The notes under the pieces are model-generated. The model was not told where the DNA came from, made no database searches, and saw nothing but the letters and a program-made list of their open reading frames with translations. A program made the position numbers and the translations under genes. From Mariluticola halotolerans (GTDB taxonomy: Bacteria > Pseudomonadota > Alphaproteobacteria > Rhizobiales > Devosiaceae), in the NCBI RefSeq assembly GCF_021611515.1, contig NZ_CP090960.1, positions 3,082,001-3,146,000 on the forward strand: DNA of 64,000 nt. The letters are read 5' to 3'. Below, one piece after another: positions 1-7,681 of this stretch; the first letter of the stretch is position 1; each line of letters opens with the position of its first letter.

Positions 1-403
1 TGTTGTTACCATCTGGTGGACTGCCGGCTTCTCAATTCTTTTGTTGCTTGCCGCCCGGCGCGCCATCCCGGTGGAAATTTATGAAGCGGCGTCGCTGGAT
101 AATTCCGGCGGTTGGTCGACGTTCTCGCGGATTACCTGGCCTTTGATGTGGCCGGTCACCGCGCTCGTGCTGACAATTCAGCTCATCTTGCAAATGAAGA
201 TATTCGATCAGGTCTACCTGTTCTCGCAAGGTGGGCGTCCAAACGACAATATGGTTCTGGTCTATTACGTTTTCCAGCGGGCCTTTCAATCCAATCAAGG
301 TGGGCGTGCCGCCGCAGTGGCCGTGGTTCTGTTCTTCATCGTGATTGTGGTGTCGGTCATGAACTTCCAGCTCACACGGCTTTCGAGAGGGCGCGACAAA
401 TGA
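1..403 (+). CDS. Sugar ABC transporter permease, MalF-type (3' part only)
   Basis: Only the last 133 or so residues are present. The frame is open from base 2, so the gene begins before the window. It is an inner-membrane permease of a binding-protein-dependent sugar importer. The cytoplasmic EAA loop that docks on the ATPase is visible as EAASLDNSGGW, followed by hydrophobic segments and the MalF-like stretch MKIFDQVYLFSQGG. Its stop overlaps the next permease start in an ATGA arrangement, so the two are translationally coupled and should form the heterodimeric channel. The binding protein should lie upstream, outside the window. An internal ATG at 41 is not a real start because conserved sequence continues upstream of it. 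The family is certain; the sugar is unknown. Confidence 0.9.
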   Translation, partial: VVTIWWTAGFSILLLLAARRAIPVEIYEAASLDNSGGWSTFSRITWPLMWPVTALVLTIQLILQMKIFDQVYLFSQGGRPNDNMVLVYYVFQRAFQSNQGGRAAAVAVVLFFIVIVVSVMNFQLTRLSRGRDK

Positions 404-1242
404 AAACGCAAACCGTATTGCGGCTGAACATAGCCGGGCTCATCATCACCTTGCTCACGGTTGCGGCGGCGCTTGTCTGGGCTTTTCCGCTTTATTGGGG
501 GGTAATCTCTTCTTTGAAACCCGAAGATGAGGTGGTGCGGCCCTATGTGGAACTTTGGCCGGAGACGCTGACATTTTCGCATTACATCTTTGCGTTGACC
601 CAGACCCAGATCGGGGTTTGGTACATCAACTCAATTGCAACCGCGCTCGGCGTGACCGTGTTGACCGTCAGTTCATCATTGCTGTGCGGTTACGCAATTT
701 CGCAGCTGGAGTTCCCGCTGCGCAAGTCCTTCTGGTGGCTGATCCTTGCCAGCTTCATGGTGCCGACGCAGACACTCATCATCAATCATTTCGAGTTGAT
801 CGCCAGCATGAAATTGCTCAACAGCTGGGCGGGTATCATCCTGCCGCAGTTGATTCACCCGGTGATCATTATCGTTTACAAGCAGTTCTTCGATAACGTG
901 CCCAAGGACTTCCGGGAAGCGGCGGTGATGGACAATGCCTCTGAATGGCGCATTCTGACGCGGATCTATATTCCGATGAACTGGGGTGTGACCACGGCGC
1001 TTTCGATCGTTGTGTTCATCTGGTCATGGAACGCTTTTCTCTGGCCATTCCTGGCGGTGACCAAAACCGAAATGATGACGATTACCGTCGGTATTACGCA
1101 GGTAAACGATTCATTTGGCGTCTATTATGCGCGTGAACTTTCGGCGGCTGTACTTGCCGGTTTGCCTGTCGCGCTGGCCTATCTCATCTTCCAGCGGAAG
1201 GTGACGCAGGCGGTTACGTTGTCGGCAGGTATCAAGGGCTAG
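400..1242 (+). CDS. Sugar ABC transporter permease, MalG-type
   Basis: This 280-residue inner-membrane permease partners the MalF-type subunit just upstream. The ATG at 400 overlaps the upstream TGA, which fixes the start; a longer open frame back to 112 only runs through the upstream gene in another register. An N-terminal membrane segment (LIITLLTVAAALVWAFPLYW) precedes a periplasmic loop and a block of about five more hydrophobic stretches. The EAA loop reads EAAVMDNASEWRIL at roughly residues 170-185, and the protein ends in the usual basic-aliphatic MalG tail. Length is normal for the family. The substrate is probably a glycoside or disaccharide and cannot be read from this gene. A MalK-type ATPase lies convergently 225 bp downstream and may energise it. 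Confidence 0.93.
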   Translation: MKTQTVLRLNIAGLIITLLTVAAALVWAFPLYWGVISSLKPEDEVVRPYVELWPETLTFSHYIFALTQTQIGVWYINSIATALGVTVLTVSSSLLCGYAISQLEFPLRKSFWWLILASFMVPTQTLIINHFELIASMKLLNSWAGIILPQLIHPVIIIVYKQFFDNVPKDFREAAVMDNASEWRILTRIYIPMNWGVTTALSIVVFIWSWNAFLWPFLAVTKTEMMTITVGITQVNDSFGVYYARELSAAVLAGLPVALAYLIFQRKVTQAVTLSAGIKG

Positions 1243-1323
1243 AGTGCCGCATCCGGCGGGTGCGGCAACGCACCTGCCATTTTCCCGGGCAATTATCAGT
1301 TATTGGATGTGTGTGGTGGCACG

Positions 1324-1352
1324 GGCAGGGCTTATGCGGCATATGCCCTGCC
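1324..1352. terminator. Hairpin between convergent genes, probable bidirectional terminator
   Basis: GGCAGGGC (1324-1331) pairs with GCCCTGCC (1345-1352), and the loop itself folds as ATG-CGG-CAT. It sits midway between the convergent permease and ATPase genes. A shorter hairpin, TGCCGCA with TGCGGCA (1245-1251 and 1261-1267), directly follows the permease stop. Neither has a long T run, so factor-assisted termination or RNA protection is as likely as intrinsic termination. Confidence 0.5.
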
Positions 1353-1384
1353 TGCTTACCGTGTATTTGCGTGCCATTCGTGCT

Positions 1385-1420
1385 TGCACAGGACGTCGAG
1401 AGCAGTCGACGCCTTGTGCA
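1385..1420. other. 15-bp imperfect inverted repeat
   Basis: TGCACAGGACGTCGA (1385-1399) pairs with TCGACGCCTTGTGCA (1406-1420) around a 6-nt loop, with one wobble and one mismatch. It lies 48 bp from the stop of the ATPase gene and, with the two hairpins to its left, fills this 225-bp convergent gap. Function unknown; an mRNA 3' end structure is likely. Confidence 0.45.
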
Positions 1421-1467
1421 GGCAGATTGTGGTTGAGGCCGTTTCAGCCGTTTGGAAGGGTGTCTGT

Positions 1468-2547
1468 TCAGTTGACGTGGTAGGCTTGGCCTGCCTGATC
1501 GAACAGGTGAACGGCCGTTGTATCGAAGCCGATATTGATCCGGTCCCCCGGGGCAATTTCGGAGCGGCCGGTATCCTGGGCAATCAGTTCAGTGCCATCG
1601 TCAAGTGTGCAGTAAACGAGTGTGCGCTCGCCTAAGCGTTCCACCACGCCGGCTTTTGCCTGTGCGCTTGTGGCGTCGTCATTGGAGGAGGTGACCCGAA
1701 CGCCTTCTGGACGAATGCCCAGTTCGTAGGCGCCGGAGCTGGGCACCTTGAGGCTGAGCGGTAGTTCGGAGCCATTGCCAAGCCGTGCTACGGTGTTTGA
1801 AGCGGTATCGACCTCCGCATGCATGAAATTCATGCCGGGACTGCCGACAAAGCCCGCGACAAAGCGCGATTGCGGCCTTAGATAGACTTCCATCGGTGTG
1901 CCGATCTGCTCGATCCGGCGGTCGTTCAAAACGACAATCCGGTCGGCAAGGGTCATGGCTTCTGTCTGGTCGTGGGTCACATAAATCATGGTCGCCTGCA
2001 TGCGCTGATGCAATTCGGCAAGCTCGACGCGCGTGCGCACCCGCAGGGCGGCGTCCAGGTTGGACAGCGGTTCGTCGAACAGGAAGGCCTTGGGTTCTTT
2101 GACGATGGCCCGGCCAATGGCGACGCGCTGCCGCTGGCCGCCGGAGAGTTGGGAGGGGCGGCGCGCCAGCAATTCGGTCATTTCGAGGGTGGTTGCAGCT
2201 TTTTGAACCCGCGTATCGATTGTGCTGGCATCGAGCCCGATATTGCGCAGGCCGAAGGCCATGTTTTCGCGCACCGTCATATGCGGGTAAAGCGCATAAT
2301 TCTGGAAGACCATGGCAACACCACGCTGACCCGGCGGCAGCTGCTCGCTTGGATTCCCGTCGATCAACAGGCTGCCGCTATCAATGGTTTCGAGGCCGGC
2401 GATCATGCGCAGCAAGGTGGATTTTCCGGATCCGGACGGGCCCAGAAAAACGACCAATTCGCCAGACTCTACCCGCAAGGAAACTTCGTCTATGACCTTT
2501 ACCGGACCGAAGCTTTTCGACACTGCGGATAATTCAATTGCTGCCAT
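1468..2547 (-). CDS. Sugar ABC transporter ATPase, MalK/UgpC-type
   Basis: A 359-residue cytoplasmic ATPase that energises a sugar importer. Walker A (GPSGSGKST, near residue 37), the signature LSGGQRQR, Walker B with [11 protein letters not shown] and the switch histidine in [10 protein letters not shown] are all intact. The C-terminal third is the OB-fold regulatory region typical of MalK, UgpC and MsmX (from about [13 protein letters not shown] onward). The ATG at 2547 has a strong GGAGGAGGAA ribosome site. It is convergent with the MalFG-type permeases at the left edge, which would otherwise lack an ATPase here, so it probably serves them; ATPases of this group are often shared between importers. 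A second paralogue occurs at 51746-52855. Confidence 0.93.
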   Translation of the reverse strand: MAAIELSAVSKSFGPVKVIDEVSLRVESGELVVFLGPSGSGKSTLLRMIAGLETIDSGSLLIDGNPSEQLPPGQRGVAMVFQNYALYPHMTVRENMAFGLRNIGLDASTIDTRVQKAATTLEMTELLARRPSQLSGGQRQRVAIGRAIVKEPKAFLFDEPLSNLDAALRVRTRVELAELHQRMQATMIYVTHDQTEAMTLADRIVVLNDRRIEQIGTPMEVYLRPQSRFVAGFVGSPGMNFMHAEVDTASNTVARLGNGSELPLSLKVPSSGAYELGIRPEGVRVTSSNDDATSAQAKAGVVERLGERTLVYCTLDDGTELIAQDTGRSEIAPGDRINIGFDTTAVHLFDQAGQAYHVN

Positions 2548-2704
2548 GAGTTCCTCCTCCCAAAGGGTTATCTACATAATCTCGGGTATAAACCCAAAGT
2601 CAAGATATAGATAGGGTGGAGCGGTCATGAAAGCGCAAAATTAAAGGGGATTTGCCGGTGTGTCAGCACTAACGTCAACACCCCGGTATTGTTACGAAGC
2701 CGGC

Positions 2705-3478
2705 TTACGACATAAGGCCGACGCGGACCTGGCCGGCCAGGAGATAGCGGTTGCGGTCGGCGGTGGCGGACATGGCTTGCAGGGCGGTGCTGTGGGTGTC
2801 GACCGATTCCTTGGTCATGCGCACCGCAAGGGCTGGCAATTGCGCGACTTTTTGCGCCCAGCGCTTGCCCACGGCCAGGGCTTCGCCCGCCGGGGCGATT
2901 TCGTCGGCCAGGCCCCAGTCGGCGCTGGTTTTCGCGTCGATAGCGTCACCGAACATCACCATCTGCTTGCAGCGGGACGGGCCGACCAGCGCGGTGAGAC
3001 GCGGGATTGCGCCCCAGCCCAAGATCATACCGTTGGGCACTTCGGGAAAGAAAAACTCAACACCTTCACCCATGATGCGGAAATCGCAGACAATCGAGAG
3101 CACGCAGGCCGCGCCCCGGCAGCGCCCGTCGATGGCGGCAATAGTGATGGCTTCAATTTTGCTCCAGGCCTCGATCATGTCCGCGCCCGGCATGACGTCC
3201 CGGCGTCTTTCCAGCAGGGTGGGCGCGGAAAAGCGGCTGCGGAAATCTTGCGGATCGCTGCCGGCCGAAAACACATCGGCGCGGCCACACAGCAAAACAA
3301 CGTTGAACTCGATGTTGCGGTGCAAGAGCACGGCAAGCTCTGCCAGTTCGGCAATTACCGCGCCGTTGAAATCGTTGCGCTCAAAGCCTTCGGTATTGAG
3401 CTGAACCGTGAGAATTTTGTCCTCGCATGACAAGACAAAATTGCGCCATTTGTGTTCGAGAATGCTTTTAAGATCCAC
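2705..3478 (-). CDS. Crotonase-fold enzyme (enoyl-CoA hydratase/isomerase family)
   Basis: A 257-residue acyl-CoA enzyme of the crotonase superfamily. The oxyanion-hole region (AIDGRCRGAACVL), the family motif CDFRIMGEG and the helix ADWGLADEIA place it clearly. The first catalytic Glu is present (FFFPEVPNG), but the second is Gln in CKQMVMFGD, where the rat hydratase has AMEMVLTG. That pattern suggests isomerase, hydrolase or lyase chemistry rather than simple hydration. I prefer the GTG at 3478; the frame is open to 3559, but those 27 extra residues do not look like crotonase. It is the last gene of the minus-strand acyl-CoA operon, separated from the TRAP permease by a hairpin at 3567-3589. 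Confidence 0.85.
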   Translation of the reverse strand: MDLKSILEHKWRNFVLSCEDKILTVQLNTEGFERNDFNGAVIAELAELAVLLHRNIEFNVVLLCGRADVFSAGSDPQDFRSRFSAPTLLERRRDVMPGADMIEAWSKIEAITIAAIDGRCRGAACVLSIVCDFRIMGEGVEFFFPEVPNGMILGWGAIPRLTALVGPSRCKQMVMFGDAIDAKTSADWGLADEIAPAGEALAVGKRWAQKVAQLPALAVRMTKESVDTHSTALQAMSATADRNRYLLAGQVRVGLMS

Positions 3479-3566
3479 AATACCACCCCATTTCTGACCG
3501 CCTGATCTATAGCAATCGAGGCGCGCAAACGCGCTGGCAAAAACTTGACGTTCTGCCAAGTGAAAT

Positions 3567-3589
3567 GCCTGCGCGCAATGCGCGCAGGC
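3567..3589 (-). terminator. Perfect 9-bp hairpin after the TRAP large permease
   Basis: GCCTGCGCG (3567-3575) and CGCGCAGGC (3581-3589) form a perfect stem with a 5-nt loop. On the minus strand it lies 27 nt past the dctM-like stop and before the crotonase gene, so it could end or attenuate the TRAP transcript or protect its 3' end. There is no strong T run. Confidence 0.5.
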
Positions 3590-3616
3590 CTGGCTCTGGG
3601 GCAGTTGTGATCTGAG

Positions 3617-4912
3617 CTAAAGGCCGGGCAGCCAGAGCACCAGTGCCGGGAAAGTCAGCAACAGGGCGACATGCAGGATGTCGGCGACCACAAAGGGTGC
3701 CGTGCCGCGGAACATTTTGGACAAGGGGATATCCGGGGCAACGCCCGACAGGACAAAGACGTTCATGCCGACGGGTGGGGTAATCAAGGCAATTTCGGTC
3801 ATGCGCACAACCAGGACGCCAAACAGGATAGCGTCATAGCCCAGCCCTGTGACCAGCGGGAAGAACAGGGGCACGGTCAGCGTCATCATGGCGGATGCAT
3901 CAAGGATCATGCCGAGGAACAGATACACACACAAAACCAGCAGCAGGATCATTTGCGGCGGCAAATTGGCGTCTGTTACCCAGCCGACAATGCCAAGCGG
4001 AATTGTTGTGACAGTCAGGAAGGCATTGAACACCAATGCACCGAACAAAATGCCAAAAATCATGCCCGTTGATTTAAGTGTCTCGTAAACCGCAAGGCGG
4101 ACGGTTTCCAGGTTGAGGCGGCCTCTGACGGCGGCGATGACAAGGGCACCAAAGGCGCCCATTGCGCCGGCTTCGGTGGGAGTGAACAATCCCCAGATGA
4201 TGCCGCCCATAACGAAGAAAAAGAGCACGATGACGTCGCCGGTTTGCCGGAAACCTGCGAGGCGTTCCCGCCAGGAAAAGCGCGGGCCGGCGGGACCTGC
4301 ATCGGGGTTCAGGCGGCACTGGATGGCAATAGTAACCATGTAGAACATGGCGAGCAGAATGCCAGGGATGATGCCGGCGGCGAACATGTCACCGATCGAG
4401 GTTTCGGTGAGAATGCCATAGATGATGAACATGCCCGATGGCGGGATGAGACTGCCAATGGTTCCGCCAGCCGCCACACTGCCTGATGCCAGTGAATCCG
4501 AATAGCCATGCTTGCGCATCTCGGGAAGCGCGACGAGCCCCATGGTTGCGGTCGTGGCGAGCGACGAGGCATTGACTGAGGCAAAGCCGGCCGAGGCGCC
4601 AATCGTTGCCATGGCCAGGCCGCCACGCCGGTGACCCAGCAGGCGGGCCGCGAGTTCGTATAAATCGCGGCCGATTCCGGTCGCGAAGAGAATATGCGCC
4701 ATGAAAAGGAACAGGGGTACAGTGCCGATGGCATAATTGGTGGCCAGATCAAACGTGATGACGCCGACCTTGATGACGGCCGCGTGAAAACTGATCAGGG
4801 TACCAAAGCCAACGACCCCGACGAGGCCCATGGCAAAACCGATAGGCATGCCGAGGGCCAAAAGCGCGAAAAGGATCAGTATGCCGAAACCACCGACTTC
4901 TACAGGGCTCAT
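3617..4912 (-). CDS. TRAP transporter large permease, DctM-type
   Basis: A 431-residue, highly hydrophobic membrane protein, the ion-coupled translocation subunit of a tripartite TRAP importer for carboxylates. Family stretches include ALLALGMPIGFAMGLVG at the N terminus, GLIPPSG-type helix turns (TIGSLIPPSGMFIIYG) and PTEAGAMGAFGALV, with LITPPVGMNVFVLSG near the C terminus. Length is typical. The ATG at 4912 overlaps the TGA of the small permease gene, which decides the start; the frame is open further up to 5200 but only through the neighbour in another register. Order on the minus strand is dctP, dctQ, dctM. The ligand is probably the acid processed by the CoA enzymes of the same operon. 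Confidence 0.95.
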   Translation of the reverse strand: MSPVEVGGFGILILFALLALGMPIGFAMGLVGVVGFGTLISFHAAVIKVGVITFDLATNYAIGTVPLFLFMAHILFATGIGRDLYELAARLLGHRRGGLAMATIGASAGFASVNASSLATTATMGLVALPEMRKHGYSDSLASGSVAAGGTIGSLIPPSGMFIIYGILTETSIGDMFAAGIIPGILLAMFYMVTIAIQCRLNPDAGPAGPRFSWRERLAGFRQTGDVIVLFFFVMGGIIWGLFTPTEAGAMGAFGALVIAAVRGRLNLETVRLAVYETLKSTGMIFGILFGALVFNAFLTVTTIPLGIVGWVTDANLPPQMILLLVLCVYLFLGMILDASAMMTLTVPLFFPLVTGLGYDAILFGVLVVRMTEIALITPPVGMNVFVLSGVAPDIPLSKMFRGTAPFVVADILHVALLLTFPALVLWLPGL

Positions 4913-5400
4913 TTGGAGGTTTCCTTCCCGGCTATTTCTTGAACGGCACGCAACAAGGTGACCGCGATCATCAGAACAATGGCGCCGAACATGAGCCAGC
5001 GAAATGGAGCAACGGGGATATGGAGAATTGGACTTACTTCGCCCTGGGCTGAACGCCGCAAGACTTCCTCGTATCCCGCATAGGCGACGAAACCCCAGAA
5101 AACGGCACCAACCACAAGGGTCGCGCCATGCGTGTAACCTGCCCATTTTTTTGGGAGATTTTGTGTGAAAAGCTCGACGCGGGTGTGGGCCCCTGACCAT
5201 GCGGCATAGGTGAGGGCGAAGGAGACGCTGGGAATGAGCAGTAACTCCGAGAGAACATAGGTCCCGGGAAATGCGATGCCTATTGCACGGAAAATGACGG
5301 TGACGACCGTGAGAGCCATCATGGCCAAAAGTGACAGCACGCCAACAAAGGCTGAAATGCGCACCAGGATGCCGAACACCTTTTCAATCTGTCTGAGCAT
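4909..5400 (-). CDS. TRAP transporter small permease, DctQ-type
   Basis: A 163-residue membrane protein with four hydrophobic segments, as expected for the small TRAP subunit, which forms a complex with the large permease. It starts at the ATG at 5400 (MLRQIEKVFGILVRISAFVG), preceded by CAGGGAGAGA as ribosome site; the open frame extends to 5658 but upstream residues are low-complexity read-through of the binding-protein gene region. It overlaps the large permease gene by four bases and follows the binding-protein gene after a strong hairpin. Sequence conservation in DctQ proteins is low, so the call rests on topology and position as much as on motifs. Confidence 0.92.
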   Translation of the reverse strand: MLRQIEKVFGILVRISAFVGVLSLLAMMALTVVTVIFRAIGIAFPGTYVLSELLLIPSVSFALTYAAWSGAHTRVELFTQNLPKKWAGYTHGATLVVGAVFWGFVAYAGYEEVLRRSAQGEVSPILHIPVAPFRWLMFGAIVLMIAVTLLRAVQEIAGKETSK

Positions 5401-5421
5401 TTCAGTCTCTCCCTGGACAGT

Positions 5422-5444
5422 GCCGGGGGCTGCCAGCCCCCGGC
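5422..5444 (-). terminator. GC-rich hairpin between dctP-like and dctQ-like genes
   Basis: GCCGGGGGCT (5422-5431) and AGCCCCCGGC (5435-5444) form a perfect 10-bp stem with a 3-nt loop in the 52-bp gap after the binding-protein stop. With no T run, it more likely stabilises the upstream binding-protein mRNA or attenuates than fully terminates. Similar hairpins follow the binding-protein genes at 28145 and 41569. Confidence 0.6.
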
Positions 5445-5452
5445 GTGGTTGA

Positions 5453-6457
5453 CTAGTTCTGGTATGCCGCGCGGATTTCGCCGAGAACCTCGCTGCCGGG
5501 CTTGCCCATGGCATCGAGTTCTTTGGCGACACCTTCAAGTGCGGGGGAGAAGGTTGCAGCGTATTCAGCCATGACATCGTCGCTGACAGCGTTGAACTGT
5601 ACGCCTTTTTCTTCGCCATAGGCCTTGCCGGCGTCTTCTGCCTTCTGGGCCAGTTCAAGCGTGCGCAGGCTCAGCCATTCCGAGTTGTCATCAAAAATCT
5701 TCTTGATGTCGTCGGGCAGGCCATCCCAGACAGCCTGATTCACGGCGCGGGACGGATAAGCACCGCGGCTGTGAGGCAATTCGGAGTAATACTTGACCAC
5801 TTCTGCAAAGCTGAGTGACTTCAAGGCTTCGTAAGGGGCGATAACGCCGTCAACGACGCCTTTTTCCAGTGCCGGATAGGTCTCGGTCATCGGCATGGCA
5901 ACGCCTTCTGCACCAAAGGTTTGCAGCGGAATGATGAAATCGACCGCGGAACGGATGCGCAGGCCTTTAAGGTCATCCAGCGTATTGACCGGTGCGTTGC
6001 GCAGCAGCAGATGCATTGGCGTGCCAACGTTGTAGCCAACCACATGGACGCCATCGAGCTCTTCGGCAAAGACCGGGAATTTATCCCAAAGTTCCATATA
6101 AACGTTCAGGACCTTTTCGGGGTCGGTATAGCCATAGAACATGCCTGGCGACAGGCGGTTCATGTCGTAGCCGGAGCGCGCGTAAATTGGGGCGATATAG
6201 CCGATGTCAGCAACACCCGCCCCCAGTTCGTCCACGCCTTCGCGACTGGAAATCAGGGTGCCGCCCCAAAAGGGGGTTATTTTTACCCGGCCCTCGGATT
6301 CCTCTTCAATCCGGGCAATCCATTCGGCATCCGCGGCGCCATAGGGATGCGCTTCGGTATAGGGCGATGCGTAGGTGAGGTTGAAGTCGGCGGCGAAGGC
6401 CGACAGGCTGGCGGTGGCCATTGCGATGGCAATTATACTGGTTTTGATAACTCTCAT
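5453..6457 (-). CDS. TRAP transporter periplasmic binding protein, DctP-type
   Basis: A 334-residue secreted solute receptor. A clear Sec signal (MRVIKTSIIAIAMATASLSAFA) ends at AFA-AD. The mature part opens with the DctP-like strand FNLTYASPYTEAHPYG, and the family arginine that grips a carboxylate is probably the one in LRIRSAVDF. It would deliver an organic acid to the DctQM-type permeases encoded directly downstream. The gene lies within the acyl-CoA operon, 61 bp after the CoA-transferase at 6519-7679. A hairpin after its stop suggests the receptor is made in excess over the membrane parts. The ligand is not readable; an aromatic or branched hydroxy or dicarboxylic acid fits the context. 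Confidence 0.94.
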   Translation of the reverse strand: MRVIKTSIIAIAMATASLSAFAADFNLTYASPYTEAHPYGAADAEWIARIEEESEGRVKITPFWGGTLISSREGVDELGAGVADIGYIAPIYARSGYDMNRLSPGMFYGYTDPEKVLNVYMELWDKFPVFAEELDGVHVVGYNVGTPMHLLLRNAPVNTLDDLKGLRIRSAVDFIIPLQTFGAEGVAMPMTETYPALEKGVVDGVIAPYEALKSLSFAEVVKYYSELPHSRGAYPSRAVNQAVWDGLPDDIKKIFDDNSEWLSLRTLELAQKAEDAGKAYGEEKGVQFNAVSDDVMAEYAATFSPALEGVAKELDAMGKPGSEVLGEIRAAYQN

Positions 6458-6518
6458 GTTTCTCTCCCTTTAAATCCAAGCTTAGTCTGCCGGCTTTCGT
6501 GGCCCGGTTCTTTGTCGT

Positions 6519-7679
6519 TTATTCCGCGTTCAGTGCCGATATTTCGGCGTCTGAAAGATCGAGACTTTTCAGGATTTCCCGATTGTGTGTGCCCGGCATT
6601 ACCGCCGGGACTGGAGGCGGGCCGTCTGACAAGCGCACAGGCGCGCCGATCTGGCGCAAGGGTGCTCCGCCGGCGACGTCGACCTCAATAACCATATTGC
6701 GTGCGTGAAAATGGGGGTCGTTTAATGCTTCTGATACAGAATTTACGGGTGCGAATTGCGTTCCGGCAGCCTCTAGGTGTTTGAGCCAGTGGGCACGTGG
6801 CTGCGCTGCAAACTTGCTGGCAAGGGCAGTACGTATTTCGTCGGCCTTGGCGCGATCCAATTGCAGCGGGATAAATTCGGGATGTCCCATCGCCGTGCAA
6901 AAGGTTTCCCAGTATCGCGGTTCCATATCGGTGGTGCATAGCCATAGACCATCCGCACATTCCCACAATCCCAGATCAATGCGCCGCGTGCCGCGTGGCG
7001 GTGCATCATCGGGGGTCTCATAGCGTGAAAGCAGGTTGGCGATGAGCGAAAATGAACAATCCGCCATGGCGACATCCACATGCTGGCCTTTGCCTGTTTC
7101 TCTGGCCTGCATCACTGCGGCAAGCGTTGCAAAAGCAGCGTGGGAGCCGGTGGTTACATCTGCGGCGGCGACACCCATCAGGCCTGGTGCGTCCGGATTT
7201 TCACCTGTCCGGCTGAGAACGCCCGACAACGCCAGCGCGACGGGGTCGTGACCCGGCTTGTCGCGGTAGGGGCCGGTCTGGCCGCAAAGGGTGAGACTTG
7301 TGTAAACGAGGGCAGGGTTGGCTGCTGAGAGTTCGTCATACCCCAGGCCGAGGCCTGAAAGAACACCTGGCCGATAGTCCTCGACGATGACGTCCACACT
7401 GCCGGCAAGTTTGTGTAAAGCTGCCCTGGCTGCGCTATTGCCGATGTCCAGTTTCAGGGATTTTTTGTTTCTTGCCAGAATATCGCGCGCGCGCTGACGC
7501 TGGCGCTGTTCAGGTGACAGCCTGTCCCAACCGAATATTTTTGCCTGCTTTTTCAGCTCGCGCGGATGTTCGACGCGGATTACCTCTGCCCCCTGATCGG
7601 CCAGAAGCCAGGTGCAATAGGGGCCAGGAAGAAGCCGGGAAAAATCCAGCACACGCAATCTGGACAGGGCGCCTGCCAT
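6519..7679 (-). CDS. Family III CoA-transferase (CaiB/BaiF type)
   Basis: A 386-residue enzyme that swaps CoA between carboxylic acids through an enzyme-bound anhydride. The opening LRVLDFSRLLPGPYCTWLLA and the motif GKGQHVDVAMADC are diagnostic; the last Asp, about residue 207, aligns with the catalytic aspartate of formyl-CoA transferase. The ATG at 7679 begins the family's conserved N terminus; about 54 residues of additional open frame upstream lie inside the previous gene. It sits in a run of three family III transferases on the minus strand, 2 nt after the second one, so coexpression is certain. It looks catalytically complete. A likely role is activation of the acid imported by the TRAP system just downstream. 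Confidence 0.92.
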   Translation of the reverse strand: MAGALSRLRVLDFSRLLPGPYCTWLLADQGAEVIRVEHPRELKKQAKIFGWDRLSPEQRQRQRARDILARNKKSLKLDIGNSAARAALHKLAGSVDVIVEDYRPGVLSGLGLGYDELSAANPALVYTSLTLCGQTGPYRDKPGHDPVALALSGVLSRTGENPDAPGLMGVAAADVTTGSHAAFATLAAVMQARETGKGQHVDVAMADCSFSLIANLLSRYETPDDAPPRGTRRIDLGLWECADGLWLCTTDMEPRYWETFCTAMGHPEFIPLQLDRAKADEIRTALASKFAAQPRAHWLKHLEAAGTQFAPVNSVSEALNDPHFHARNMVIEVDVAGGAPLRQIGAPVRLSDGPPPVPAVMPGTHNREILKSLDLSDAEISALNAE

Positions 7680-7681
7680 GG

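Noticed and set aside
112-399. N-terminal extension of the MalG-type permease
   Set aside because: These codons overlap the MalF-type gene in another register and do not resemble permease sequence; the ATG at 400 overlaps the upstream stop.
2584-2595. GGGT-ATAA-ACCC palindrome upstream of the MalK-type ATPase gene
   Set aside because: Only 4-bp arms and a single copy; too likely by chance to call an operator.
2660-3430. Long plus-strand open frame opposite the crotonase gene
   Set aside because: Composition is that of an antisense shadow (many Gly, His, Arg); the minus-strand frame carries clear crotonase motifs.
4913-5200. 96-residue extension of the TRAP large permease
   Set aside because: It runs through the small permease gene in another frame and has no membrane character; the ATG at 4912 overlaps the DctQ stop.
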